Shown here one piece after another: positions 24,160-32,836 of a stretch of 64,000 nucleotides of DNA. Position 1 is the first letter of the stretch. Each line of letters begins with the position of its first letter. Below the pieces are notes generated by a model. That model ran no database searches. It saw only the letters and a program-made list of their open reading frames with translations, and had not been told where the DNA came from. Origin of the DNA: Halanaerobiales bacterium (GTDB taxonomy: Bacteria; Bacillota_F; Halanaerobiia; DY22613); contig JAGMES010000003.1 of NCBI GenBank assembly GCA_023128035.1, forward strand, positions 1 through 64,000, given 5' to 3'. The translations under genes were made by a program, and so were the position numbers.

Positions 24160-26049
24160 ATGAGTTATTTAGAGAAAAATTTAGAGCATTTAAAACGATT
24201 TAATAGTAGATTATATGACCGGGTTTCTGAATGGCTTTCTGAAGGGGATTTAGAAGGTAGATTTTCTGTAGTTCAGGGGAAAAACGGTGAACCTAGTCTA
24301 AAATGTTTGGATGGAGAAAAATCTAAATTTATAACAAGTGCTTATAATCCTTCTAGAGAAAGCGAACAATGGGCAGAAAAAGTAGAGGATACAAAAAATT
24401 ATGTTATATACGGTTTTGGTCTTGGTTATCATCTGGCTGCCTTAGCTGAAAAAGATGAGATTAAAAGAATTTTTGTTATTGAACCTAATAATGAGGTTTT
24501 TTGTTTAGCACTTAAACATCAAGACTTAGAGTGGTTATTTACTAATTCTGTTTTTCAATTATTTATTGCTGAAGAAGAAAGTACAATAAAACTAGGGCTT
24601 CAATTGCTGGTTCATAATGTTTATAATGAATTTGAATTTATTCCTTTTAACAACTATAGTAATATTTCGAGAGAAAATTATTCTAAAATTGAAAAAGTAT
24701 TAAATGAAATAGTAGGTGCTTATATCCTAGAAGTTAATACGTTTGCTTTTTTTGGAAAAAAATGGACTAATAATTTTTTTGAAAATTTATATCCGACATT
24801 AACCAATCCTGGAATTAAGGGATTATTTGATAAATTTGAAAATGTACCGACAGTTATCATCTCTGCTGGCCCATCTTTAAATAAAAATATTCATTTACTT
24901 AAAGAATTAGAGGGAAGAGCAATGTTGCTATGTGTTGGAACCTCTTATAAAGCACTCGAAAAACATGGAATTAGACCAGATTTGATTGTTTCTTTTGATG
25001 GATCCTATAAAAATTATGAAATTTTTGAAGGTTTGAATATTACTGATATACCTCTAGTTTATGATCCGACTATTCATTATAAAATTATCCAGGAACATAA
25101 GGGACCATTGATTCCTGCGAATGTGACTAGTAATTTTTTGGGTTGGTTTGAGGAACAATTAGACCTGTCTGTTGGAAATATTTTAGTAGGAGCGTCTATC
25201 GCTAATGTAACATTTGATATTGCTCGCAAAATTGGGGGAAATCCGATTATTTTTGTTGGTCAGGATTTAGCCTATACAGATGGACAAACCCACGCTAAAG
25301 GAACGATTTATGAGAAAGAGCGTGTTAAAGAAAGTGGAACTCTTATGGAGAGTTTTGTTGAGGATATTCATGGAAATCAGGTTTTAAGTAATAGAAGTTT
25401 TAAGATTTTTCTTCAATGGTTTGAAAATCAAATTGAGAAAACAAAAGACCGTATTTTTATTGATGCTACTGAAGGTGGGGCAAAAATTCATGGTACAGAA
25501 ATTATGCCTTTGGCTGAAGTTATCGAAAAATATTGTCATAAAGAATATCCTATTACTGAAGTAATTAATGAGTTTTTAGTAAAAGAAGAACCATGTGAAA
25601 AGGAAAGAATAGAACAAACACTTCAGGTCTTAAAAATAATCATAGAAGACTTACAGCAATTTAATAAGAGAGCAAAAAAAGGTTTGAAATATGTGGATGA
25701 GTTACAGATTTTATTTAAGAGACCTGAGGCAAATCATAAGAAGATTCAAAAGATTCTTCGCAGTTTAGATAAAATAGATAAAAAGATTGTAACTTATGAA
25801 GATGGAAAAATATTTCTACAAATTATTTTTCAACCATTGGTAATACCTTTGTTGAATGGGCCAGATTCTAAACCTATGCCAGATGAGACGGAAGAGGAAT
25901 CTTTTGTGAGAATTATTCGCTTTAATCGTAATCTTTATGATGGTTTGAATGAAATATCAAAAATAGTTTTAGAATTAGTTGAAAAAGCTAATAAAACTTT
26001 TACAGATAATTTACATCGCCTTTTACAAGGAGGGGTTGAGTCATGTTAA
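24160..26049 (+). CDS. maf2: Maf glycosyltransferase, DUF115, copy 2
   Basis: A 629-residue paralogue of the preceding gene with the same blocks: YVIYGFGLGYHLAAL, IEPNNEVF, TVIISAGPSLNKNIHLL, GTSYKALEKHGIRPDLIVSFDG, NPIIFVGQDLAYTDGQTHAKG and FIDATEGGAKIHGTEIM. It adds a C-terminal helical extension of about 160 residues (EKERIEQTLQVLKIIIEDLQ onward). Two paralogues may modify different sites or use different sugars. It starts 2 bases after maf1 stops and overlaps fliS by 7. Confidence 0.9.
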   Translation: MSYLEKNLEHLKRFNSRLYDRVSEWLSEGDLEGRFSVVQGKNGEPSLKCLDGEKSKFITSAYNPSRESEQWAEKVEDTKNYVIYGFGLGYHLAALAEKDEIKRIFVIEPNNEVFCLALKHQDLEWLFTNSVFQLFIAEEESTIKLGLQLLVHNVYNEFEFIPFNNYSNISRENYSKIEKVLNEIVGAYILEVNTFAFFGKKWTNNFFENLYPTLTNPGIKGLFDKFENVPTVIISAGPSLNKNIHLLKELEGRAMLLCVGTSYKALEKHGIRPDLIVSFDGSYKNYEIFEGLNITDIPLVYDPTIHYKIIQEHKGPLIPANVTSNFLGWFEEQLDLSVGNILVGASIANVTFDIARKIGGNPIIFVGQDLAYTDGQTHAKGTIYEKERVKESGTLMESFVEDIHGNQVLSNRSFKIFLQWFENQIEKTKDRIFIDATEGGAKIHGTEIMPLAEVIEKYCHKEYPITEVINEFLVKEEPCEKERIEQTLQVLKIIIEDLQQFNKRAKKGLKYVDELQILFKRPEANHKKIQKILRSLDKIDKKIVTYEDGKIFLQIIFQPLVIPLLNGPDSKPMPDETEEESFVRIIRFNRNLYDGLNEISKIVLELVEKANKTFTDNLHRLLQGGVESC

Positions 26050-26456
26050 ATAACCCATATCAAACATATCAAAAAACTCAAGTACAGACAGCTAGTCAGG
26101 GTCAACTTATACTTATGCTATTTGACGGAGCTATTAAGTTTAGCAAAGCTGCGATGCAATTTTTAGAAGAAAAAAACTATGAAAAAGTGAACACATATAT
26201 TACAAGAGCTCAAGCGATTATTAATGAATTAATGATCACATTAGATCAGGATGCTGGAGGAGAAATTGCTCAAAACCTTTATAAACTTTATGATTATATG
26301 TACCATAGATTAATTACAGCAAATATTAAAAAAGACAGTAAAATTTTAGAAGAAGTTTTGGCTATGATGGTTGATTTTCGCCAACTTTGGGAAGAAACTA
26401 TAAAGGCTGATAGAAAAGGAAAGCGCATGACAGTTCAAAATCAAGTACAGAAATAA
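26043..26456 (+). CDS. fliS: Flagellin chaperone FliS
   Basis: Cytoplasmic chaperone that holds the flagellin C-terminal region before export. The 137-residue product shows the family pattern NPYQTYQKTQVQTASQGQLILMLFDGAIKFSKAAMQFLEE and YDYMYHRLITANIKKDSKILEEVL. In Bacillus fliS follows fliD directly; here a terminator, an unknown gene and two maf genes are placed between them. Confidence 0.96.
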   Translation: MLNNPYQTYQKTQVQTASQGQLILMLFDGAIKFSKAAMQFLEEKNYEKVNTYITRAQAIINELMITLDQDAGGEIAQNLYKLYDYMYHRLITANIKKDSKILEEVLAMMVDFRQLWEETIKADRKGKRMTVQNQVQK

Positions 26457-26487
26457 CAAATAATCTCTTAAGAAAGGGATGTCATTT

Positions 26488-26904
26488 ATGGATTTATCCC
26501 AATATAGATATTATTTAGAACAAAAACTCGCTCTTTGTGAAAGACTTTTAGAAGTTACTAATGAGATGTCCGATATAGTGAACTTAGGCAGATGGCTTGA
26601 GATCGAAGAAAGTATGAAATTGCGTGAAAGTATTATTAAAGAGATAAATCATGTGGATTCTGTTTATTTGCATAAGTGCAATTTAGAGCAGGCAATGTCT
26701 ACAGAATATAGAGATGACATTCTTAGTATAAGGTTAATTTTAGAGCAGATTCAAGAAATGGATGAAAAATTGGTTGAGATAATTCCATTTGCACAAGAAA
26801 ATCTATCAAAAGAGTACAATCAGGCCAAAGCAGCTCGAAAGATTCGTACTGCTTATGAAGGCGGGCAAAGACAACAAGGATATTATTTAAATAAGCAGAG
26901 GTAG
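26488..26904 (+). CDS. fliT: FliT-like flagellar protein
   Basis: A 138-residue helical, highly charged protein just downstream of fliS, the place of FliT, the FliD chaperone. Heptad-type helices include YYLEQKLALCERLLEVTNEMSDIV and ILSIRLILEQIQEMDEKLVEIIPF. The start is ATG 26488, 9 bases after the GAAAGGG SD; the ATG at 26479 directly abuts the SD. The call rests mainly on position and fold prediction, so FliT-like is used. Confidence 0.65.
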   Translation: MDLSQYRYYLEQKLALCERLLEVTNEMSDIVNLGRWLEIEESMKLRESIIKEINHVDSVYLHKCNLEQAMSTEYRDDILSIRLILEQIQEMDEKLVEIIPFAQENLSKEYNQAKAARKIRTAYEGGQRQQGYYLNKQR

Positions 26905-26923
26905 AGAATCAGGGGGCGATAAA

Positions 26924-27910
26924 ATGACCTTAAAAAATAAAAAAGCTGTGGTGACAGGAGCAGCAGGTTTTATTGGCTCACATTTGACAGAAAGATTGGT
27001 TGAATTGGGCTACGATGTTCGGGTTCTTGTTCGCTATAATTCAAAGAATACCTGGGGTTGGCTTGAAACATCTCCAGTTAAAGATCAAATTGAGGTTCAT
27101 ACAGGTGATATTAGAGACTTTGATTCTGTATTTAATTTATTACAGGGAGTCGATGTTGTATTTCATTTAGCTGCTTTAATTGGAATTCCTTATTCTTATG
27201 TATCTCCTTTAGCTTATATCAAAACAAATGTTGAAGGTACGTATAATGTACTTCAAGCTGCCAAACAACTAAACATAGAGAGAGTAATTGTTACATCGAC
27301 AAGTGAAACCTATGGGTCTGCTCAATATGTTCCTATTGATGAAAAACACCCTTTAGTAGGACAATCTCCATATTCAGCAAGTAAAATTGCTGCTGACCAA
27401 TTGGCAATTAGTTATTTTAATAGTTTTAATTTACCTGTAACGATTGCTCGACCATTTAATACATATGGTCCAAGACAATCAGCGAGAGCAATTATTCCAA
27501 CAGTGATAACTCAAATTTTAGCTGGAAAAAAGAAAATTCAACTGGGTAATTTATTCCCCACAAGAGATTTTAACTATGTCAAGGATACAGTTGAGGGTTT
27601 TATCAAACTTGCTGAAAATAATGATACTTTAGGTGAAGTGATAAATATTGGTTCTAATTATGAAATAAGCATGCAAGAAACAATTGACTTGATAGTGGAA
27701 TTGATTGGGGAAGAGATTGAAGTAATTTCAGACAAACAACGAATCAGACCTGAAAAGAGTGAAGTAGATCGTTTGTGGTGTGATAATACAAAAATTTTAG
27801 AATTGACAGATTGGCGTCCTCAATACAGTATTCGAGATGGTTTAATGGAAACAATTGATTGGTTAAGAGCGAATCTAAAAATATATAAACCAGATATTTA
27901 TAATGTCTGA
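26924..27910 (+). CDS. legB: NAD-dependent 4,6-dehydratase, legionaminic acid pathway (LegB-like)
   Basis: First committed step of legionaminic acid synthesis: dehydration of GDP-GlcNAc at C4/C6. The 328-residue extended SDR has GAAGFIGSHLTERL, VVFHLAALIGIPYSY, TSTSETYGSAQYVPIDE, YSASKIAADQ, RPFNTYGPRQSARAIIPTV and the C-terminal RIRPEKSEVDRLWCDNTK typical of LegB proteins. It begins the sugar genes 19 bases after fliT, in one transcript with the flagellar chaperones. Confidence 0.9.
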   Translation: MTLKNKKAVVTGAAGFIGSHLTERLVELGYDVRVLVRYNSKNTWGWLETSPVKDQIEVHTGDIRDFDSVFNLLQGVDVVFHLAALIGIPYSYVSPLAYIKTNVEGTYNVLQAAKQLNIERVIVTSTSETYGSAQYVPIDEKHPLVGQSPYSASKIAADQLAISYFNSFNLPVTIARPFNTYGPRQSARAIIPTVITQILAGKKKIQLGNLFPTRDFNYVKDTVEGFIKLAENNDTLGEVINIGSNYEISMQETIDLIVELIGEEIEVISDKQRIRPEKSEVDRLWCDNTKILELTDWRPQYSIRDGLMETIDWLRANLKIYKPDIYNV

Positions 27911-27925
27911 GGGAGGGTGTAAATT

Positions 27926-29050
27926 ATGAGAATTCCTCTCTGTGAGCCATATATGAAAGGGAATGAATGGAGTTATATTAAAGACTGTTTAGATACCAAT
28001 TGGGTTTCATCAAAAGGTAAATATGTAAATCAGTTTGAGGAAATGGTAAGTGAGTATGTAGGTGTAAAGTATGGAGTAGCAGTTGCTAGTGGAACAGCTG
28101 CACTCCATACTGCTTTAATGGTGTTAGGAGTAGGGGCGGGTGATAAAGTACTAGTACCTTCTTTAACGTTTATTGCTTCAGTTAATCCGATCTCTTATTG
28201 TGGAGCTGAACCTGTCTTTATTGATTCTGAAAAAAATACCTTTAATATGGATCCCTATAAAACAATTGAAAAAATTGAAGAGATGGTTCATAAGGGTGAT
28301 AAGCCTAAAGCAGTGATTGTTGTACATTTATATGGTCATCCTGCTGATATTGAACCAATAGCAGAGGTATGTAAAAAATATGATATTAAATTAATTGAAG
28401 ATGCTACAGAAGGTTTGGGATCAAAATATAAAGGGAAAATGGTAGGATCGTTAGGTGATATTGCATGTTTTTCATTTAACGGTAATAAATTAATCACCAC
28501 AGGTGGAGGCGGAATGTTAGCTACTAATAATCAGGACTGGGCAGATCAAGCCCGTTATCTAACACAACAAGCTAAAGATGATTCAATAAACTTTATTCAC
28601 TATAATATTGGATATAACTATAGAATGACAAATATTCAGGCTGCTTTAGGTGTAGCACAATTTGAGAATATTGAAGAGTATATTGAAAGTAAAAGAAAGA
28701 CAGCAAAAATCTATCAAGAACTTCTATGTGATATTCCAGGAATTACCGCAAATCCCGAGATGGAATGGGCTACTAATTGTTTCTGGTTATATTCTGTTTT
28801 AGTGGATGAAGATGAATTTGGGATAAGTTCTAAGAGGTTAATGGAGAAATTAAACGAAAAAGGGATTATGACCAGGCCATTTTTTATGCCAATTCATCAT
28901 ATGCCAATGTTCAAAAACTGTGATGCAGATGTTCAAGTTGCTGACTGGCTAAGAGATCGGGGATTAAACCTTCCGTGCACTGTAGGAATTTCTTCAGAAG
29001 AGATTCAGCGGGTTGTGGATTCTATTCTTGAAATCAGGGAGGAAAGCTGA
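27926..29050 (+). CDS. legC: PLP-dependent aminotransferase, legionaminic acid pathway (LegC-like)
   Basis: Transfers an amino group to C4 of the 4-keto-6-deoxy sugar made by LegB. The 374-residue DegT/DnrJ/EryC1-family protein has YGVAVASGTAALHTAL, IEDATEGLGSKYKGKMVGSLGDIACFSFNGNKLITTGGGGML (the PLP lysine is in NGNK), YNIGYNYRMTNIQAALGVAQ and the C-terminal MTRPFFMPIHHMPMF. It is 15 bases after legB. Confidence 0.9.
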   Translation: MRIPLCEPYMKGNEWSYIKDCLDTNWVSSKGKYVNQFEEMVSEYVGVKYGVAVASGTAALHTALMVLGVGAGDKVLVPSLTFIASVNPISYCGAEPVFIDSEKNTFNMDPYKTIEKIEEMVHKGDKPKAVIVVHLYGHPADIEPIAEVCKKYDIKLIEDATEGLGSKYKGKMVGSLGDIACFSFNGNKLITTGGGGMLATNNQDWADQARYLTQQAKDDSINFIHYNIGYNYRMTNIQAALGVAQFENIEEYIESKRKTAKIYQELLCDIPGITANPEMEWATNCFWLYSVLVDEDEFGISSKRLMEKLNEKGIMTRPFFMPIHHMPMFKNCDADVQVADWLRDRGLNLPCTVGISSEEIQRVVDSILEIREES

Positions 29051-29051
29051 T

Positions 29052-29747
29052 ATGTCGTCAAATTTTTTGGCTTTAGTATTAGCAAGGGGTGGCTCAAAAG
29101 GGGTACCTAGAAAAAATATAAGAAATTTAGATGGTAAACCATTATTGGCTTATACGAGTGAAGAGGCTAAGAAGTCAAACTATATAGATCGGGTAATTCT
29201 TTCAACAGAAGATGAAGAGATTGCTAGTGTAGGTAGAGAATATGGTGTGGAAGTTCCGTTTATGCGCCCTGATGAGTTAGCAACAGATGAAGCCTCCAGT
29301 ATTGAAGTAATTAAGCATGCTTTAAATTGGTTGAAGATGAACGAAAACTATTGGTCTAAGTATACAGTCTTGTTGCAACCAACATCACCATTAAGAACGG
29401 TGGAAGATATTGATGGCGCAATTGAAAGATTATTACATTCTGACGGAGATTCATTAGTTAGTTTGTGTGAAACAGATAAACACCCATTTTGGTTAAAAAG
29501 GATTGAGAATGACCAGATTGTGCCCTACACTGAGGAAGGTTTGCATATAGTACGGCGTCAGGATTTGCCTAAAGTATACTCTTTAAATGGAGCTATATAT
29601 ATTGCAGAAAGTACATTATTACTGAAACATAGTTCTTTTTATGTAGGCAATACTATTCCTTATCTTATGCCAAAAGATAGATCAATTGATATTGATGATA
29701 GGATTGATTGGGCAGTAGCAGAAACCTTAATAAAGGAGAGAGGCTAG
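29052..29747 (+). CDS. legF: CMP-legionaminate/acylneuraminate cytidylyltransferase
   Basis: Activates the nonulosonic acid as a CMP-sugar, the donor for Maf. The 231-residue product has the CMP-sialate synthetase motif ARGGSKGVPRKNIR, plus LQPTSPLRTVEDIDGAIE and DIDDRIDWAVAETL. ATG 29052 is chosen for the GGGAGGAAAGC SD just before it; a longer in-frame start at 29013 lies inside legC. Downstream legI starts at the next base after the stop. Confidence 0.92.
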   Translation: MSSNFLALVLARGGSKGVPRKNIRNLDGKPLLAYTSEEAKKSNYIDRVILSTEDEEIASVGREYGVEVPFMRPDELATDEASSIEVIKHALNWLKMNENYWSKYTVLLQPTSPLRTVEDIDGAIERLLHSDGDSLVSLCETDKHPFWLKRIENDQIVPYTEEGLHIVRRQDLPKVYSLNGAIYIAESTLLLKHSSFYVGNTIPYLMPKDRSIDIDDRIDWAVAETLIKERG

Positions 29748-30794
29748 ATGGTAAATAGATATTTTGATGAAAACGATTCTGTTTTTATTATTGCAGAAGC
29801 AGGAGTAAATCATAATGGTGATATCAATATTGCTAAAAAATTAATTGATGTTGCTTCTGATGCTGGTGCAGATGCAATTAAATTTCAAACATTTAAGGCT
29901 GAAAAGCTTGTTTCAAAAAGTGCTCGAAAAGCAGATTATCAATTAAAAAATACAGAGGGTGCAGAAACCCAATATCAAATGATTAAAAAATTAGAATTAG
30001 ATAAAGCTACTCATTTAGAATTGATCGATTACTGTAAAGAAAAGAATATTATGTTTTTATCAAGTCCCTTTGATTTTGAAAGTTGTGATTTATTAAATGA
30101 ATTAGGTATATCTTTTTATAAAATTCCATCAGGTGAGATTACAAATTTACCTTTTATAAGACATATTGCTGAAAAACAAAAGCCAGTCATTTTGTCAACT
30201 GGGATGGCAAATATAGCAGAAATTTATGAAGCTTTAGAGACAATTTATTCTACTGGAAATAAAGATATAGTAATTCTCCATTGTGTAACTGAATATCCGA
30301 CTCCAATAGAAGATGTTAATCTAAAGGCAATGTTAACTATCAGAGATACGTTTAAAGTTCCTGTTGGATATTCTGATCATACATTAGGATTGGAAATGCC
30401 TCTTGCTGCGGTGGCCTTAGGTGCTAAGGTAATAGAGAAACATTTTACTTTGGATAAGTCAATGGAGGGGCCTGATCATAAAGCTTCTTTAGAGCCAGAT
30501 GAATTAAAATTATTGGTACAAGGTATTCGAAATGTGGAAATAGGGTTAGGTGATGGAATCAAAAGGCCTGCTAAATCTGAATTAAAAAATATTCCTATCG
30601 CTAGAAGAAGTATTGTAGCTTCCAGAGATCTAAAAAAAGGACAGACTTTACATCGAGATGATTTAGAGATAAAAAGGCCAGGTGATGGTATTGAACCAAA
30701 GTTTATTGATGCCTTACTGGGTTTTAAAATAAACAAAGATATTAAAGAGGATGAAGTATTGAATTGGGAGGATGTAAAAGGTGGGTTATGGTAA
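29748..30794 (+). CDS. legI: N,N'-diacetyllegionaminate synthase (NeuB family)
   Basis: Condenses 2,4-diacetamido-2,4,6-trideoxymannose with phosphoenolpyruvate. The 348-residue protein has the NeuB TIM-barrel (FIIAEAGVNHNGDINIAKKLIDVASDAGADAIKFQTF, FLSSPFDFESCDLL, YKIPSGEITNLPFIRHIA, GYSDHTLG, VIEKHFTLDKSMEGPDHKASLEP). It ends in an antifreeze-like SAF domain (RRSIVASRDLKKGQTLHRDDLEIKRPG). Legionaminate rather than neuraminate is inferred from the surrounding legB/legC/ptmE genes. Confidence 0.92.
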   Translation: MVNRYFDENDSVFIIAEAGVNHNGDINIAKKLIDVASDAGADAIKFQTFKAEKLVSKSARKADYQLKNTEGAETQYQMIKKLELDKATHLELIDYCKEKNIMFLSSPFDFESCDLLNELGISFYKIPSGEITNLPFIRHIAEKQKPVILSTGMANIAEIYEALETIYSTGNKDIVILHCVTEYPTPIEDVNLKAMLTIRDTFKVPVGYSDHTLGLEMPLAAVALGAKVIEKHFTLDKSMEGPDHKASLEPDELKLLVQGIRNVEIGLGDGIKRPAKSELKNIPIARRSIVASRDLKKGQTLHRDDLEIKRPGDGIEPKFIDALLGFKINKDIKEDEVLNWEDVKGGLW

Positions 30795-31968
30795 AAGAAA
30801 AATTTGTGTAGTTACAGGTACTAGAGCAGATTATGGACATCTTTATTGGGTATTAAAAGAAATTCAGGATGATCAGGACTTAGAACTACAGATTCTTGTT
30901 ACGGGAATGCATTTATCCTCCGAATTCGGTCTAACATATCAGCAGATTGAGAATGATGGTTTCAAAATAACTAAAAAAGTGGAAATGTTAATGTCATCTG
31001 ATACGGAGATTGGAATTTCAAAATCCATTGGGTTAGGGTGTATAAGTTTTTCAGAAGTTTTTGATGACATTAAACCAGATATTATTGTTGTTTTGGGAGA
31101 TCGATATGAAATTCTAGCAGTCTCAATAGCAGCGATGGTTGCCCGAATTCCTATAGTCCATATTCATGGTGGGGAGTTGACAGAAGGGGTTATAGATAAT
31201 CAAATTCGTCATGCGATTACAAAGTTAGCCTCAATTCATTTTCCAGTTACCAAAGAATATGCTAACCGGATTATTCAAATGGGAGAAAATCCAAAAATGG
31301 TTTTTAATCATGGTGCTCCTGGGTTAGACAATATTTATAAGCTTAATTTGCTTTCAAAAGAACAATTAGAAATGTCTCTTAACTTCAAATTTGGAGATAT
31401 GACAGCAATTTTTACTTACCATCCTGTTACTTTGGAGTCGAATACTGCAGAAGAACAGATTGAGACGATATTAAATGTTCTTGAAAAGTTTGACTTTAAG
31501 ATTATCTTTACAAAAGCCAACTCTGATACTTATGGTCGAATTATCAATCAGAAAATTGAACAGTTTGTTGATAACAATAGTGAACGTGCATTGTTTGTAA
31601 GTAGTCTTGGTCAATTGAGGTATTTATCTGCATTAAAACATGCTGACATCATGATAGGTAATTCGTCAAGTGGGATTATAGAGGGCCCGAGTTTTAAAAT
31701 TCCAATCATAAACATCGGTGATAGACAAAAAGGGCGAATAAGAGCTGAAAGCGTTATTGATGTAGGAAACAGTTTTGATGAGATTTTGGAGGGAATTAAG
31801 AAAGGCTTATCGCCTGATTTTAAGGCTAAGCTAAGTGATTGTATGAATCCTTACGAACTACAAGGTGCAGGGAATATTGCTTATAAGATAAAAGAAACTT
31901 TAAAGAACATTGATATAAATCAAGATTTACTCAAAAAGTCTTTTTTTGACTTTGATGTTCAAGTTTAA
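30781..31968 (+). CDS. legG: UDP-N-acetylglucosamine 2-epimerase, hydrolysing type (LegG/NeuC)
   Basis: Releases the nucleotide and inverts C2 of the 2,4-diacetamido sugar before condensation. The 395-residue NeuC-type protein has VVTGTRADYGHLYWVLKEI, VTGMHLSSEFGLTYQQI, VVLGDRYEILAVSIAA, HIHGGELTEGVIDNQIRHAITKLA, FTYHPVTLES, and GNSSSGIIEGPSFKIPIINIGDRQKGRIRAESVI. It starts at GTG 30781 with GGGAGG about 9 bases upstream and overlaps legI by 14 bases. A folded repeat follows it. Confidence 0.92.
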   Translation: MGYGKRKICVVTGTRADYGHLYWVLKEIQDDQDLELQILVTGMHLSSEFGLTYQQIENDGFKITKKVEMLMSSDTEIGISKSIGLGCISFSEVFDDIKPDIIVVLGDRYEILAVSIAAMVARIPIVHIHGGELTEGVIDNQIRHAITKLASIHFPVTKEYANRIIQMGENPKMVFNHGAPGLDNIYKLNLLSKEQLEMSLNFKFGDMTAIFTYHPVTLESNTAEEQIETILNVLEKFDFKIIFTKANSDTYGRIINQKIEQFVDNNSERALFVSSLGQLRYLSALKHADIMIGNSSSGIIEGPSFKIPIINIGDRQKGRIRAESVIDVGNSFDEILEGIKKGLSPDFKAKLSDCMNPYELQGAGNIAYKIKETLKNIDINQDLLKKSFFDFDVQV

Positions 31969-32130
31969 AGTCGTAATAATAACGTAGTTATTATTTCTTA
32001 AGTTTAACGACTTCAGAAGGAGATTTTGCCTCTTCAAGAAGTGGTCTCCCACTGAAGTTTTGAAATTATTCTAATACTTCTACCCCCATCTATAGAGGAG
32101 GGGGACTTCGCCTTCTGAAATGTCGTTAAA
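31968..32130. repeat. MITE-like inverted-repeat element between legG and legH
   Basis: Imperfect terminal inverted repeats at 32003-32020 and 32111-32130 (TTTAACGAC..TTCAGAAGG, one 2-base insertion) enclose two hairpins: AGTGG/CCACT near 32039-32053 and CCCCC/GGGGG near 32083-32104. A further hairpin at 31968-32013 abuts the left end: AAGTCGT pairs with ACGACTT, and AATAATAAC with GTTATTATT. The string TTCTACCCCC here is the complement of GGGGGTAGAA at 33-42, so this may be a miniature relative of the same IS200/IS605-type family. No coding potential is seen. Confidence 0.6.
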
Positions 32131-32161
32131 TTACTAAAATATCTTTCTGGCGGTGAAAGAG

Positions 32162-32806
32162 ATGGAAAAAGTGGTTTTTATCGGAGCCGGAGGACATTGT
32201 AAAAATATATTATCATTTTTTCAATTTAACAAAGATTATATTGTGTATGGTGTTACAGATCCCAATAGTAGTGAGAGCCATATATTTAATATACCAATTT
32301 TAGGATCTGATGAATTATTAAACAGCTTATTTCAAGACATAAAGATAAAGAAGGCTTTTGTTACGGTTGGAAGTACAGGTGATAATAAGTTACGAGTTTT
32401 TCTGTTCAAAAAAGCAAAGGAGATTGGTTTTAATTTTATCAATATTTTTCATGCAAATAGTATAATAAGTCAAGATATAAAAGCTGGAGATGGTAACCTT
32501 TTTATGGCTGGAAGCATAATAAATGCAAATGTCTCTATAGGTGATAATAATATCATTAATACAGGAGTTATTGTAGAACACGATGTTACGATAGGAAATC
32601 ATACACATATTGCTCCAGGTGTAGTAATTGGTGGTGGTGTTGAAATTGGAGACTTAAGTCATGCGGGAATCGGAGCAACGATCATACAGGGAGTTAAAGT
32701 TGGTAAAAATGTGCTAATTGGAGCTGGTGCAGTAGTTATAGAAGATGTAGTAGATGATAGTGTTGTTGTTGGTGTTCCTGCAAAGTGGATTAAGTCAAGA
32801 AAATGA
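32162..32806 (+). CDS. legH: Sugar O/N-acetyltransferase, NeuD/PglD family (LegH-like)
   Basis: A 214-residue NeuD/PglD-type protein. A Rossmann-like N-terminal part (VVFIGAGGHCKNILSFF) is followed by a left-handed beta-helix of hexapeptide repeats (INANVSIGDNNIINTGVIVEHDVTIGNHTHIAPGVVIGGGVEIG...IGAGAVVIEDVV) with a typical end (VVVGVPAKWIK). It would acetylate the C4 amine of the LegC product. ATG 32162 follows GGTGA; GTG 32153 is the alternative. It is separated from legG by a repeat element, which is unusual for this otherwise tight operon. Confidence 0.9.
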   Translation: MEKVVFIGAGGHCKNILSFFQFNKDYIVYGVTDPNSSESHIFNIPILGSDELLNSLFQDIKIKKAFVTVGSTGDNKLRVFLFKKAKEIGFNFINIFHANSIISQDIKAGDGNLFMAGSIINANVSIGDNNIINTGVIVEHDVTIGNHTHIAPGVVIGGGVEIGDLSHAGIGATIIQGVKVGKNVLIGAGAVVIEDVVDDSVVVGVPAKWIKSRK

Positions 32807-32836
32807 ATATAGAAACATGTAAGGGAGGTAACTGAG

